The notes under the pieces: generated by a model
What the model was told of the DNA's origin: nothing
Databases searched by the model: none
What the model saw: only the letters and a program-made list of their open reading frames with translations
Position numbers and translations under genes: made by a program
Assembly (NCBI GenBank): GCA_945834405.1
Contig: CAMAHD010000017.1
Coordinates: 1-32,142, forward strand
DNA: 32,142 nucleotides
Reading direction: 5' to 3'
Source: an uncultured Prevotella sp.
GTDB taxonomy: Bacteria; Bacteroidota; Bacteroidia; Bacteroidales; Bacteroidaceae
Shown: positions 6,822 to 15,831 of the stretch, in pieces
Numbering within the stretch: position 1 is the stretch's first letter
Layout of the letters: each line of letters opens with the position of its first letter

Positions 6822-8222
6822 ATGAAAACAATATGCTTATATTTTGAGATACATCAGATTATACATCTCAAGCGCTATCGTTTCTTCGACATAGGCACCG
6901 ACCATTACTACTATGATGACTATGAGAACGAACGTAGCATCAGCGACATTGCCTCCCGCTCCTACATGCCAGCACTGGAGACATTGCTGACAATGATTAA
7001 AGAGAACGAGGGTTACTTCAAAGTTGCCTTCTCACTGTCAGGCGTCGGTATGGAGCAGCTTGAAATGCACGCCCCACAGGTGCTTGCCAAATTGCAGGAA
7101 CTGAATGAGACTGGCTGTGTAGAATTCCTCGCAGAACCTTATTCTCATGGACTTTCTTCACTGGCCAATGAGGAATCGTTTGCTGACGATGTAAAGAAAC
7201 AGGCAGCCAAAGTGGAGGAATACTTCGGCAAGAAGCCTACCGTTCTGCGTAACTCCTCACTCATCTACAGCGATGACATCGGCTGCCAAGCCGCACAGAT
7301 GGGCTTTGAGGGTATGCTTACCGAAGGTGCCAAGCACGTACTGGGATGGAAGTCGCCCCACTATGTTTACAACTGCAACATAGCTCCCAATCTGAAACTG
7401 CTGCTTCGTGACGTTGAACTGAGCGACGACATCTCCCTGCGCTTTAACAATACCGAATGGGAAGGTTATCCTCTCTTTGCCGACACCTATATCAACCGCA
7501 TTGCATCCCTTCCTGAAGAGGAACAGATTATCAACATCTTCATGGAACTGTCTGCTTTGGGTATCGCTCAGCCCCTCTCATCCAACATCCTTGACTTCAT
7601 CAAGGCACTGCCCGCCTGTGCCCGTGCCAAGGGCATCACCTTCTCTACCCCAACAGAAATCTGCCGCTGCACCAAGAGCGTAGGAGCTCTCGACGTACCC
7701 GACACATTGTCTTGGGTTGACGAAGAGCGCGACGTCAGCTGCTGGTTGGGTAATGCCATGCAGCGCGAAGCATTCAACAAGCTGTATAGCGTGGCTGACC
7801 GTGTCCGCATCGCCCGTGACCCCCGAGTATGTCAGGACTGGGACTATCTGCAGGCAAGCAACAACTTCCGCTTCATGACAACCAAGCCATCCAACGTGGG
7901 ACTCGACCGTGGTATCTACAGCAACTCTTTCGATGCTTTCACCAACTATATGAATATATTGGGTGACTTCATCAACCGCGTCAACAGCCTCTATCCCGAG
8001 GAAATTGACAACGAGGAACTGAATGGACTGCTCACCACCATCAAGAACCAGGGTGACGAGATTGAGATGAAAGACAAGGAAATCATCCGTCTCAAGACCA
8101 AGTTAGAGAAGATGCAGGCCAACGAGGAGAAACTGAAGGCCAAAGCTGCCAAGCCAGCTGCTGCTCCCAAGAAAAGAGCAACCCGGAAAAAGGCAACTGA
8201 CAATCCTGCAGAAGAGGCATAA
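6822..8222 (+). CDS. GH57 alpha-amylase-like protein with coiled-coil and basic tail
   Basis: The 466-residue protein matches family GH57 from its start (CLYFEIHQIIHLKRYRFFDIG, a variant of the HQP motif) through FLAEPYSHGLSSL and GMLTEGAKHVLGW. Glu168 of the last motif is the family nucleophile. The fourth conserved region, normally MDYETFGEH, reads MELSALGIAQ, with Glu242 at the place of the acid/base Asp and both the following Glu and His lost. Such alpha-amylase-like homologues lacking part of the catalytic pair are known in GH57. After the catalytic part, residues about 400-445 form a heptad-like coiled coil (IKNQGDEIEMKDKEIIRL region). The last 25 residues are Lys/Ala/Arg-rich with an acidic end, unlike typical GH57 enzymes. 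It is the last gene of the glycogen operon and may be a glucan-binding or structural partner rather than a hydrolase. Confidence 0.88.
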   Translation: MKTICLYFEIHQIIHLKRYRFFDIGTDHYYYDDYENERSISDIASRSYMPALETLLTMIKENEGYFKVAFSLSGVGMEQLEMHAPQVLAKLQELNETGCVEFLAEPYSHGLSSLANEESFADDVKKQAAKVEEYFGKKPTVLRNSSLIYSDDIGCQAAQMGFEGMLTEGAKHVLGWKSPHYVYNCNIAPNLKLLLRDVELSDDISLRFNNTEWEGYPLFADTYINRIASLPEEEQIINIFMELSALGIAQPLSSNILDFIKALPACARAKGITFSTPTEICRCTKSVGALDVPDTLSWVDEERDVSCWLGNAMQREAFNKLYSVADRVRIARDPRVCQDWDYLQASNNFRFMTTKPSNVGLDRGIYSNSFDAFTNYMNILGDFINRVNSLYPEEIDNEELNGLLTTIKNQGDEIEMKDKEIIRLKTKLEKMQANEEKLKAKAAKPAAAPKKRATRKKATDNPAEEA

Positions 8223-8274
8223 CACCTCAGCATGGACTGACAGATAGCGCTTCTTTTGGAGCATCACTCAAAAT

Positions 8275-8307
8275 AAACCCCGGCAGGAAATCTTCTTGCC
8301 GGGGTTT
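8275..8307. terminator. Bidirectional intrinsic terminator
   Basis: The arms AAACCCCGGCA (8275-8285) and TGCCGGGGTTT (8297-8307) form a perfect 11-bp GC-rich stem with an 11-nt loop. A-tracts and T-tracts flank both sides. It lies between the convergent GH57 and DUF1846 genes and can serve both. Confidence 0.85.
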
Positions 8308-8369
8308 AAAAATGGGTGGATCTTGAGCTATATGACCACCACTGGTGTATATTTTCAGTTGGTAACAGA

Positions 8370-9833
8370 TTATTTCTTGAGAGTGGGTTCGCAGGTCAGG
8401 TCTACGCCGAGCTTCTTGAATATCTTGCGGTCTACTTCACTGAGCATCACCGTGCAATGAACCTGACAGCCACGCAACTGAGGCAACTGTTCCAATGCCC
8501 GACGACAGTTATCGTCATTCTGAGAGAGCACTGAGAGAGCTACCAAGACTTCATCTGTATGCAGTCGAGGGTTATGTCCACCCAAATAGTTGGTCTTGGT
8601 AAACTGGATGGGTTCTATCATCGACTGGGGAATCAGTTTGGTATCGTGATTGATGCCAGCCAGATGCTTCATGACATTCAGCAGCAAGGCAGCACTACAT
8701 CCCAAGAGCAGACTGGAGTGTCCGGTAACGATGGTTCCGTCTTCCAGTTCAATGGCTGCCGACGTGTGTCCTGTCCGTCTGAGGCACTCTTTGGCAGCTA
8801 CCGTCGTACGACGATAGTCGGTATTGATTTTAGCCTGTTTGAAGAGCAACTGTATCTTGTCAATCTCTGCCTCATTACAAGCCCCAGAAACCAGTTTGTT
8901 GGTAGCCTCGTAATAACGGCGTACAATCTCATTCTTCGATGCCTGACAGCAAACCTCATCATCGCATATACAGAATCCTACCATGTTGACACCCATATCA
9001 GTAGGCGACTTATAGGGATTAGAGCCATAGATGCCCTCAAAGAGCGCATTGAGAACAGGGAATATCTCGATGTCTCGATTATAGTTGATGGCTATTTTGT
9101 TATATGCTTCCAGATGGAAGGGGTCAATCATGTTCACATCATTCAGGTCGGCTGTCGCTGCCTCGTATGCGATGTTAACAGGATGTTTCAGGGGCAGATT
9201 CCATACGGGGAAGGTTTCGAACTTGGCATAGCCTGCTCTCACCCCTCGTTTGTTCTCATTATAAAGCTGACTGAGACATACTGCCATCTTGCCGCTACCG
9301 GGTCCCGGTGCAGTCACTATCACCAAAGGTCTTTCTGTCTTGACAAAATCATTCTTTCCAAAACCCTCGTCAGAGGCTATCAGCTCCACATTGTGGGGAT
9401 AGCCCTCAATCAGATAATGGCAGTAAGTACGGATGCCATCACGCTCTAATCGCTGACGGAAAGCCAGCGCGGCGGGCTGTCCGTTGTAGTGGGTTATAAC
9501 GACAGAGCCAACCATGAATCCAAGGTTCATGAATTCGCCCCTCAGGCGGAGCACATCTTCATCGTAGGTAATACCCAAGTCAGCACGTTTCTTGTTCCTT
9601 TCGATGTCGGTAGCACTGATAACAATCACTATCTCAATGCTATCGCTCAGTTTCTGAAACATTTTCAACTTGCTGTCGGGCTGAAATCCCGGCAACACTC
9701 TGCTGGCATGATGGTCGTCAAAAAGCTTGCCTCCCAATTCGAGATACAACTTGCCGTCAAACTGGGAGATACGTTCTTTGATATGTTCAGACTGGATAGT
9801 CTGATATTTGTCTGTATCGAATCCTATTCTCAT
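8370..9833 (-). CDS. DUF1846 (UPF0371) family protein
   Basis: The protein of about 487 residues matches the DUF1846/UPF0371 family, whose function I cannot name. The N-terminus MRIGFDTDKYQTIQSEHIKERI and the segment GGKLFDDHHASRVLPGF are typical. A P-loop-like APGPGSGKM lies at residues 175-183, followed by GVRAGYAKFETFPVWNLPLKHPVN. The middle contains a Cys cluster (CICDDEVCC) and the C-terminal third has LGGHNPRLHTDEVL. I chose the ATG at 9833. The upstream TTG at 9845 would extend the frame by four codons, but it lies inside the promoter's -7 box and so is unlikely to be transcribed. The gene has its own promoter, separate from tsaE, and a shared terminator at its end. It is soluble with no signal peptide. 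Confidence 0.9.
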   Translation of the reverse strand: MRIGFDTDKYQTIQSEHIKERISQFDGKLYLELGGKLFDDHHASRVLPGFQPDSKLKMFQKLSDSIEIVIVISATDIERNKKRADLGITYDEDVLRLRGEFMNLGFMVGSVVITHYNGQPAALAFRQRLERDGIRTYCHYLIEGYPHNVELIASDEGFGKNDFVKTERPLVIVTAPGPGSGKMAVCLSQLYNENKRGVRAGYAKFETFPVWNLPLKHPVNIAYEAATADLNDVNMIDPFHLEAYNKIAINYNRDIEIFPVLNALFEGIYGSNPYKSPTDMGVNMVGFCICDDEVCCQASKNEIVRRYYEATNKLVSGACNEAEIDKIQLLFKQAKINTDYRRTTVAAKECLRRTGHTSAAIELEDGTIVTGHSSLLLGCSAALLLNVMKHLAGINHDTKLIPQSMIEPIQFTKTNYLGGHNPRLHTDEVLVALSVLSQNDDNCRRALEQLPQLRGCQVHCTVMLSEVDRKIFKKLGVDLTCEPTLKK

Positions 9834-9842
9834 AACGGGATG

Positions 9843-9850
9843 CAAAGGTA
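9843..9850 (-). promoter_or_regulatory. -7 promoter box of the DUF1846 gene; predicted leaderless or near-leaderless mRNA
   Basis: The minus strand reads TACCTTTG, a perfect TAnnTTTG match, only 9 nt upstream of the ATG at 9833. Transcription would start at about 9839, leaving a leader of about 6 nt. No good -33 TTTG is at the usual distance; the nearest (9877-9880) is 26 nt away. Confidence 0.6.
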
Positions 9851-9922
9851 ATGATTTTTTTTGTTTCCTGTTTTCTCAAAAGGAAGTTTTTTTCTTTTCA
9901 AGTCGATTCCGACCACACTTTT

Positions 9923-10330
9923 TCAGAAATCAAGTGTGCGACTGCCATCCGTTTCTGCCTTGATCGTCACACGCACAGCATCTTCTGGCAACAGGTCTTC
10001 TATCAGCTCAGGCCATTCGATGAAACAGACGGCTCCGCTGTAGAAATAGTCTTCGTAGCCCATATCATACACTTCCTCCAACTTCTTGATACGATAGAAG
10101 TCGAAATGATAAATCAAGCTGCCTGTGGTGTCACTCTGATACTCATTGACGATGGCAAATGTGGGCGAAGTAATCACGTCGCTCACACCTAATTCCTGAC
10201 AGACTGCCTTGATGAAAGTCGTTTTTCCTGCACCCATGGAGCCATAGAAGGCGAAGACGCGTGCCTGTCCCATAGCGTCTACAAAGCTGCGGGCAGCCTC
10301 ATGGATGGATTCGATATTCTGTATTTTCAT
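9923..10330 (-). CDS. tsaE: tRNA t6A biosynthesis ATPase TsaE
   Basis: TsaE is the small ATPase that works with TsaB, TsaC and TsaD to place threonylcarbamoyl-adenosine at position 37 of ANN-decoding tRNAs. The 135-residue protein has the expected length and a Walker A motif GSMGAGKTT at 30-38. It also has the family block [10 protein letters not shown] and a C-terminal [20 protein letters not shown] region. It follows porX by 33 bp on the same strand and is probably the last gene of the aroA-porX operon. Pairing of tsaE with porX-like genes is, from memory, common in Bacteroidota. This makes tsaE the second A37-modifying enzyme in the window after miaA. Confidence 0.95.
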   Translation of the reverse strand: MKIQNIESIHEAARSFVDAMGQARVFAFYGSMGAGKTTFIKAVCQELGVSDVITSPTFAIVNEYQSDTTGSLIYHFDFYRIKKLEEVYDMGYEDYFYSGAVCFIEWPELIEDLLPEDAVRVTIKAETDGSRTLDF

Positions 10331-10363
10331 TGTTGCTATACTATGATGGTTGAAAATATCTGT

Positions 10364-11935
10364 TCACTTTCTTTTCTTCCCACGCATGGTGATAAGCGGA
10401 ATAATCATCTCTTCCATCGAGATACCTCCATGCTGAAAAGTATTCTTATAATAAGAGACATAATAGTTATAATTGTTGGGATAAGCAAAGAATGAATCAC
10501 CGGTAGCAAAAACGTATGCCGTACTGAGATTGGGCGAAGGCAGATGAGCCTTCTGCGGTTCGCGTATCACAAAGAGTTCCTTGCTGTCAAATCCAAGGTT
10601 CTTGCCCAATTTGTAGCGCAGATTGGTATTGGTGTTACGGTCTCCGATGATTTTTACCGGTTTGTTGGCACGGATGGAACCATGGTCTGTCGTCACCACC
10701 ACTTCGTATTCACTCTGTGCCAGTTGCTTAAAGAGTTCCGAGATGACAGAATGACTGAACCAGCTATGGGTAATAGACCTGTAAGCCGATTCGTTGTTGG
10801 CCAGTTCGCGTACCATCTTTGACTCAGTACGGGCATGACTGAGCATGTCGATGAAATTGAAAACTACCACATTCAGGTCGTTGGAAGCAAGCTGTCTGAA
10901 ACGTTGCATCAGTTTTTCCGCTCCATGAGAGTCATTGATTTTGTGATAGGAGAACGTGTCGTGCCGACGGTATCGCTCCAACTGGGTCTTAATCAGTTCT
11001 CCCTCGTTCAGGTTCTTGCCTTCCTCCTCATCCTCATCAACCCAAAGGTCTGGAAACATTTGCGCAATCTTATTGGGCATCAGACCGCTGAAGATGGCAT
11101 TACGGGCATATTGGGTTGCCGTCGGGAGAATACTGAAATAGAGTTCCTCCTCAATATCGAAGTTCTCTCCCAACTCACGCGCAATCATTCTCCACTGGTC
11201 ATAACGGAAGTTATCCAACACGATCATAAATACCTTCTTATGGTCGTTCAGCAGCGGGAACACCTTACGCTTGAACACCTCCGGACTGAGTATAGGCCTG
11301 TCTGCTGCCGAACCGTTGGGCGACAGCTGTCCCATCCAGTCAAGATAATGTTTGCGCACAAACTTGGCAAAACCGTTGTTGGCATCCTCTTTCTGCATCT
11401 GCAACATCTCTGTCATGTTACTGTCGGTAAGACTGAGTTCCAGTTCCCAGTGTGTCAGTTTCCGATACAACTCCACCCAGTCCTGCCAGTCTCTGCAATC
11501 CTGTATCTGCATGGCAATCTGCTGGAAATTTTGCTGATAGCCAGACTGTGTCACCTCTGCCACTATCTCCTTTCGGTGGATATTCTTCTTGAGCGAGAGC
11601 AGTATCTGATTGGGATTGACCGGTTTGATAAGATAGTCGGCAATTTTCGAACCGATGGCCTGGTCCATGATATTTTCCTCCTCACTTTTCGTCACCATCA
11701 CCACTGGCACACCCGGCTGCATCTCCTTGAGCCTCTGCAGGGTCTCCAGACCACTCAGGCCAGGCATCATCTCATCAAGCAATACCAGGTCGAAACTATG
11801 TTGTGCAAACTGATCGATGGCATCGGTACCATTGGTCACCGTCACCACCTCATATCCTTTCTTCTCCAGGAAGAATATCTGTGCTTTCAGCAGGTCAATT
11901 TCATCATCAACCCATAATAACAGTCCGTTGCTCAT
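10364..11935 (-). CDS. porX: PorX-type response regulator with PglZ/alkaline-phosphatase domain
   Basis: PorX is the response-regulator half of the PorXY system that controls type IX secretion. The 523-residue length matches the Porphyromonas gingivalis protein. Residues 1-125 form a receiver domain with the acidic pair Asp10-Asp11, phospho-acceptor Asp54 in VLLDEMMPG, Thr82 and Lys104 in YLIKPVNP. The rest is a PglZ domain of the alkaline-phosphatase superfamily, showing FMIVLDNFRYDQW, TATQYARNAIFSGLMP, VVVTTDHGSI and QHGGISMEEMIIPL, which supply the metal-binding Asp and His residues. Published work describes PorX as a phosphodiesterase acting on oligonucleotides, recalled here without lookup. 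It lies 55 bp after porW, another type IX component, and before tsaE. No DNA-binding domain is seen. Confidence 0.95.
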   Translation of the reverse strand: MSNGLLLWVDDEIDLLKAQIFFLEKKGYEVVTVTNGTDAIDQFAQHSFDLVLLDEMMPGLSGLETLQRLKEMQPGVPVVMVTKSEEENIMDQAIGSKIADYLIKPVNPNQILLSLKKNIHRKEIVAEVTQSGYQQNFQQIAMQIQDCRDWQDWVELYRKLTHWELELSLTDSNMTEMLQMQKEDANNGFAKFVRKHYLDWMGQLSPNGSAADRPILSPEVFKRKVFPLLNDHKKVFMIVLDNFRYDQWRMIARELGENFDIEEELYFSILPTATQYARNAIFSGLMPNKIAQMFPDLWVDEDEEEGKNLNEGELIKTQLERYRRHDTFSYHKINDSHGAEKLMQRFRQLASNDLNVVVFNFIDMLSHARTESKMVRELANNESAYRSITHSWFSHSVISELFKQLAQSEYEVVVTTDHGSIRANKPVKIIGDRNTNTNLRYKLGKNLGFDSKELFVIREPQKAHLPSPNLSTAYVFATGDSFFAYPNNYNYYVSYYKNTFQHGGISMEEMIIPLITMRGKKRK

Positions 11936-11990
11936 AATCTGTATGTCGTATGAATATCTGTAAACTTATAAATATGTTGCCCTGTCAGCA

Positions 11991-14900
11991 TCAGCGATAG
12001 AAATCTTCATCGAAGTCGAAGCCACCGCCATTGTTCTCATTGGCACCATTGCCAGATACCCCAGGCAGCCAGTCGTCTTCAGCTCCATGACCTTCATCCT
12101 GCGAATCTTCTTCATCATCCTCCGGAGAACGCTGTTCGATGGTCTCGGGTATGGTAAGTAGTTCTTCATCGCTAATCTGCAGAGGAGCGAGCGACTCTTC
12201 AAAGAATTTCTCGTATTCCACATAGCTGTATCTTGTACCCAGCAGCTTCAGGTTGTCCTGACTGATGATGATACGACGACATCCTTGCAGATGCTGGCGC
12301 ATGGTTTCGTCCGAATAAAGCTGTCGGGCGTATTGCAATGCTTCATCGTAACTCAGGAAACCACTGATAAGCATACGGCTGATGCCCTCATCTTCATCGG
12401 TGGCAATGTCGAAGTTTCTCACCATAAAGTTAGTGAAGTTATAGCGTGCCATCTCAAAGAGCAGCTGATTGACATTGACAGAATCTGCCTGGTAAGCCAG
12501 CAGGAAGATGTAGCTGGTGTTGCGCTCTACGGACAGGGTATCTGTAGATGTGGAGTCGGATGCAGTATAAGCAGCGCCACGGCGCGACCAGATGTCCCCA
12601 ACGTCAAACTTGCCTCCGTGGAGGGTCTTGCCTTCCTGCACGCCCTTCACTATCATACCTGCCATCGGAGACACCTCACTGTCAGGATAACGTTCAACCA
12701 CCGTCTTCAATCTCACCAAGCTGCTGTCAATCTCACCCTCGTTGAGCAATGTCAATCCCTCTACAAAGAGGAACTTGGCTCGGTGCAATCCCAAGGGGAA
12801 TCGCTGCTCTGACAACTGGGCATTGGCAAACACCTCCTCTACCCTATTCTCCTTAAAGGCATCATAGGTAGCGGCATAGAGAGAGTCTTCAATATGGACA
12901 CCAAAACGGGCGTTCTCCTCAAAGAAAGGATCACTGAGCAGGATGGTCCACTGACTCTCAGGATAGTTGGTTTGAAGATGCGACAGGCATTCGTCTGCCC
13001 TCTCTTTGCGCTGCATACGCGAATAGAGCAGGAACAGATGATACCATGCCTCGTCATTCTTGTCGTAATCAGCGTATTGCGAAGTGAGTCTCAACAGTGC
13101 CTTTTCTCCCAGAGGCAGATTGTCAAGCTTGTCCTTGAAGATAATACCCGAATGGAGCAATCCGTCTTTGATGATATCATCACTGGCAGCCTTCTGTTCT
13201 TCGGTAAAAGGTATCTGAGCCAGGTAATACTCACGCTTGTGAGGGTCATTGGCAGCACTGTCTGCCTGTTCCTCCTTCTTTTCCTTGTCGTTTTTCCCAT
13301 CCAAAGCCAATGAATCGGTCTTCAAAGAGTCGGCATTCTGTTCCAGTGTATGATCGCCCTCGTCAGCACCTTCCTCACCGTCACTGTTGTCAGCCAGATT
13401 CACGACGGTTCGGTTGTTACGCTGCCAGTCATCCACATTCTCACGCTTACCCCACAACTGCTGGAAAGCAGTCTTTCCCTGATTGACGGTCATAGGGTTA
13501 TAGAAATAGAATGTGGCATTCTTATTGTCCTGATTTTGGTTCGCATTCTGCTGGTTCGCATTGTTCTTGCGCAGATTATTACCCGTAGCGTTCTGCTTTT
13601 GCAGCGCCTGTTCGGCAGCAGCTTCCTCGGCCTTTCGTTTTTCCTCTTTTTCTTTCTTGATCAGTGCCTCTATCACACGGTCAATGGCTTCCAGACGTTC
13701 CTTTTCAGGCAATGTAGCCAAGACCTGCAAAGAATCTTGCAGATATACGGCATCCGTATAAGGCACCAGTTCGTCCAGCACCTTCGAGCGTCCGTCCAGC
13801 TGTTCATAGTCGGGACGGTCTTTATCCAACAGTCCAATAGCCTCACCATAGCAGCGTTTGGCATCGCTGTACTTCTCTTTCTCCCAATAAAGGTTACCCA
13901 AGGTAAGCAGCAAGACACCCTTTTCAATTCCGCTTCGGGTGGCTTTCTCATTGCCCTTTTCGTATGCAGCGATGGCCTGCAAGGTGTCTTTTTTCATCAG
14001 GTATATATTTCCCAAAGCATAGTATACCTGATCCAGATATTCTGCATTCTTGTCTGAGGCAGCCATCCTCTTCAGCTTGCGTATCATCTGGCTGGAGCGC
14101 TGTCCCGCCATCACTTCCGTCTGAGCGATACGTGCATTAAACTCCAGTTCGTACGGAGGATTCATCCTGACCACTTTCTTGAATGCATGATAGGCCTCCG
14201 TCTGATGACCCAATTCGCGTTCCACCTGACCCATGAGATACCACTCGCGGGCTTTCTGTTTGCGGCGTTTCTCATGGCTGATGACCTTTTTCAGATAGGG
14301 CACAGCTTCTGCATACTGTCGGCTGCGCAGATAATAGTCAGCCAGGGTGTAATCCCAATCGGTCTGGGCGCGGTAGTGCATGGTGTCGCGCCGCATCTTC
14401 GTGATGACATCTTCAGCATCATACAGCCAGTCCAGCTCCACATAGCTCTTGGCAAGCCAGGCACGGGCAATACCGTTGATAGCTGGCTGAGTGGCATACA
14501 GACGTGACATGTAACTGAAAGTGGCAGCAGCCTCATCGAAACGTCCCGACTGAAACTGCGCCTTTCCCATCAACAGCCATGCCTTCCAGATAAAGGGATT
14601 ATACTCCCTTCTGCCCAGCCATTCTATATCTTTGGCGGTCTTGCGACGACTCTTTTTCCATTCGGGTCGTTTCTTGATACTATGCAACTTGATAGCTTTC
14701 TCGCATTTCTCGATGGCACGGTCGAAATTACCCTTTCCCAGTTCGCGACTGTTCTTGTTACCAACGGTATAAAGGGGTATCATCTCGGTGAAGTTGTCTT
14801 TATTGCCATTCTCCTTTTCCTCCGAGCCGTCGATAAAGGCAAGACTACCATTATAATAGGTATTATAACGGGCGTTGAAGGAATGCCACCAACGTGTACG

Positions 14901-15011
14901 ACTGGTGTTGTTCTTCGTTGAACAAGCAGCCGTAAGCAAGGTCAAGAGCAGCGGCAACAGCCAGCCTCCTCTTACCCTTCCGGGTATATGATATCGTGGT
15001 TTCTGTTTCAT
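11991..15011 (-). CDS. porW: PorW/SprE-type TPR lipoprotein of type IX secretion
   Basis: The 1006-residue protein begins with a lipoprotein signal: basic n-region, LLPLLLTLL core and lipobox TAAC with Cys30. The mature N-terminus, with HSFNARYNTYYNGSLAFIDG, is typical of PorW/SprE. About residues 130-430 form tetratricopeptide-like helices (AWLLMGKAQFQSGRFDEAAATF; YYALGNIYLMKKDTLQAIAAYEKGNEKA). A low-complexity Asn/Gln-rich linker near 465-500 precedes a second helical half with ERADECLSHLQTNYPES repeats. PorW links the PorKLMNP motor ring to the outer-membrane SprA/Sov translocon in the published model. The C-terminus is acidic and ends in Phe/Asp-rich sequence. The start overlaps the permease stop by 4 bp (ATGA), and porX follows. 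Adjacent porW and porX strongly imply that this organism has a type IX secretion system. Confidence 0.92.
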   Translation of the reverse strand: MKQKPRYHIPGRVRGGWLLPLLLTLLTAACSTKNNTSRTRWWHSFNARYNTYYNGSLAFIDGSEEKENGNKDNFTEMIPLYTVGNKNSRELGKGNFDRAIEKCEKAIKLHSIKKRPEWKKSRRKTAKDIEWLGRREYNPFIWKAWLLMGKAQFQSGRFDEAAATFSYMSRLYATQPAINGIARAWLAKSYVELDWLYDAEDVITKMRRDTMHYRAQTDWDYTLADYYLRSRQYAEAVPYLKKVISHEKRRKQKAREWYLMGQVERELGHQTEAYHAFKKVVRMNPPYELEFNARIAQTEVMAGQRSSQMIRKLKRMAASDKNAEYLDQVYYALGNIYLMKKDTLQAIAAYEKGNEKATRSGIEKGVLLLTLGNLYWEKEKYSDAKRCYGEAIGLLDKDRPDYEQLDGRSKVLDELVPYTDAVYLQDSLQVLATLPEKERLEAIDRVIEALIKKEKEEKRKAEEAAAEQALQKQNATGNNLRKNNANQQNANQNQDNKNATFYFYNPMTVNQGKTAFQQLWGKRENVDDWQRNNRTVVNLADNSDGEEGADEGDHTLEQNADSLKTDSLALDGKNDKEKKEEQADSAANDPHKREYYLAQIPFTEEQKAASDDIIKDGLLHSGIIFKDKLDNLPLGEKALLRLTSQYADYDKNDEAWYHLFLLYSRMQRKERADECLSHLQTNYPESQWTILLSDPFFEENARFGVHIEDSLYAATYDAFKENRVEEVFANAQLSEQRFPLGLHRAKFLFVEGLTLLNEGEIDSSLVRLKTVVERYPDSEVSPMAGMIVKGVQEGKTLHGGKFDVGDIWSRRGAAYTASDSTSTDTLSVERNTSYIFLLAYQADSVNVNQLLFEMARYNFTNFMVRNFDIATDEDEGISRMLISGFLSYDEALQYARQLYSDETMRQHLQGCRRIIISQDNLKLLGTRYSYVEYEKFFEESLAPLQISDEELLTIPETIEQRSPEDDEEDSQDEGHGAEDDWLPGVSGNGANENNGGGFDFDEDFYR

Positions 15012-15826
15012 CTTTTCTTTTTAAACCGAAAAACCACACTTTTTATTGTCCTCAGGACCACATAATTCACAATAGAAATGCAGATGATGGCGGCACCAGA
15101 GGGGACATTGAACCAATAAGACAGAGCCAAACCCAGCATGCAACAGAGACATCCGAAGAGGATGCTGAACGCTATCATACCACTCATACGGTGGGTAAAC
15201 AGCAATGCCGTGGTCTGAGGAATGGTGAGCATACTTATCACGAGCACTATTCCCACCAAACGAAGCGTAGCCACGATGGTCGTAGCGATAATCACCATCA
15301 TCAGGTATTCTATCCCGGCAACGGGCAGACGAAGGGAACGGGCAAAAACAGGGTCAAAAGCAACGGCACGGATGGCACGGAAGAAAAGGGCGAAAAGCAT
15401 GGCGGTAAAGACAGTGATGCCAGAGAGCAACCAGAGGTCGGTTTGGGAGATTGTCAAGATACTGCCAAAAAGATAAGAAGACAAATCACTCATAAACCCA
15501 GGAGTGAGGAAACAGCAGATGATACCGACACTCATGCCGAAAGTCCAGAACATGGCAATGGCGGAATCTTCACGCACTCTCCCCCGCGACGTCAGCCACT
15601 GTATACCACAGGCACTGCCTACGGCAAAAAGCAGAGCACTGACGATGGGATTGAAACCCAAATAAACGCCCAAGCCAATACCTCCCAAAGAAGCATGGGA
15701 AAGTCCACCACTGATAAATACCAGCCGACGGCTCACTATATAGGAGCCTATATAGCCACACAGCACACTGGCAAGCACACTGCCCATCAGGGCATTTTGG
15801 AAAAAGCTATAATCTAATATGCTCAT
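15008..15826 (-). CDS. ZnuB-like metal ABC transporter permease (ABC-3 family)
   Basis: The 272-residue inner-membrane protein has about eight or nine hydrophobic segments and the ABC-3 hallmarks. These are YIGSYIVSRRLVFISGGLSHASLGGIGLG near the N-terminus, FDPVFARSLRLP in the cytoplasmic loop that contacts the ATPase, and LRLVGIVLVISMLTIPQTTALL. Family members move zinc, manganese or iron. No ATPase or substrate-binding protein gene is next to it, so its partners must be encoded elsewhere. It lies 5 bp after the Cys-rich membrane protein and overlaps porW by 4 bp. The metal cannot be determined from sequence. Confidence 0.9.
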   Translation of the reverse strand: MSILDYSFFQNALMGSVLASVLCGYIGSYIVSRRLVFISGGLSHASLGGIGLGVYLGFNPIVSALLFAVGSACGIQWLTSRGRVREDSAIAMFWTFGMSVGIICCFLTPGFMSDLSSYLFGSILTISQTDLWLLSGITVFTAMLFALFFRAIRAVAFDPVFARSLRLPVAGIEYLMMVIIATTIVATLRLVGIVLVISMLTIPQTTALLFTHRMSGMIAFSILFGCLCCMLGLALSYWFNVPSGAAIICISIVNYVVLRTIKSVVFRFKKKR

Positions 15827-15831
15827 GTCTT

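Noticed and set aside
12285..14507. Several plus-strand frames antisense to porW
   Set aside because: They are fragments in different frames inside a well-supported TPR lipoprotein gene and encode no recognisable domain.
15008..15826. Complete zinc uptake system
   Set aside because: Only the permease is present; no ATPase or binding-protein gene lies in the window, so a full transporter is not claimed here.
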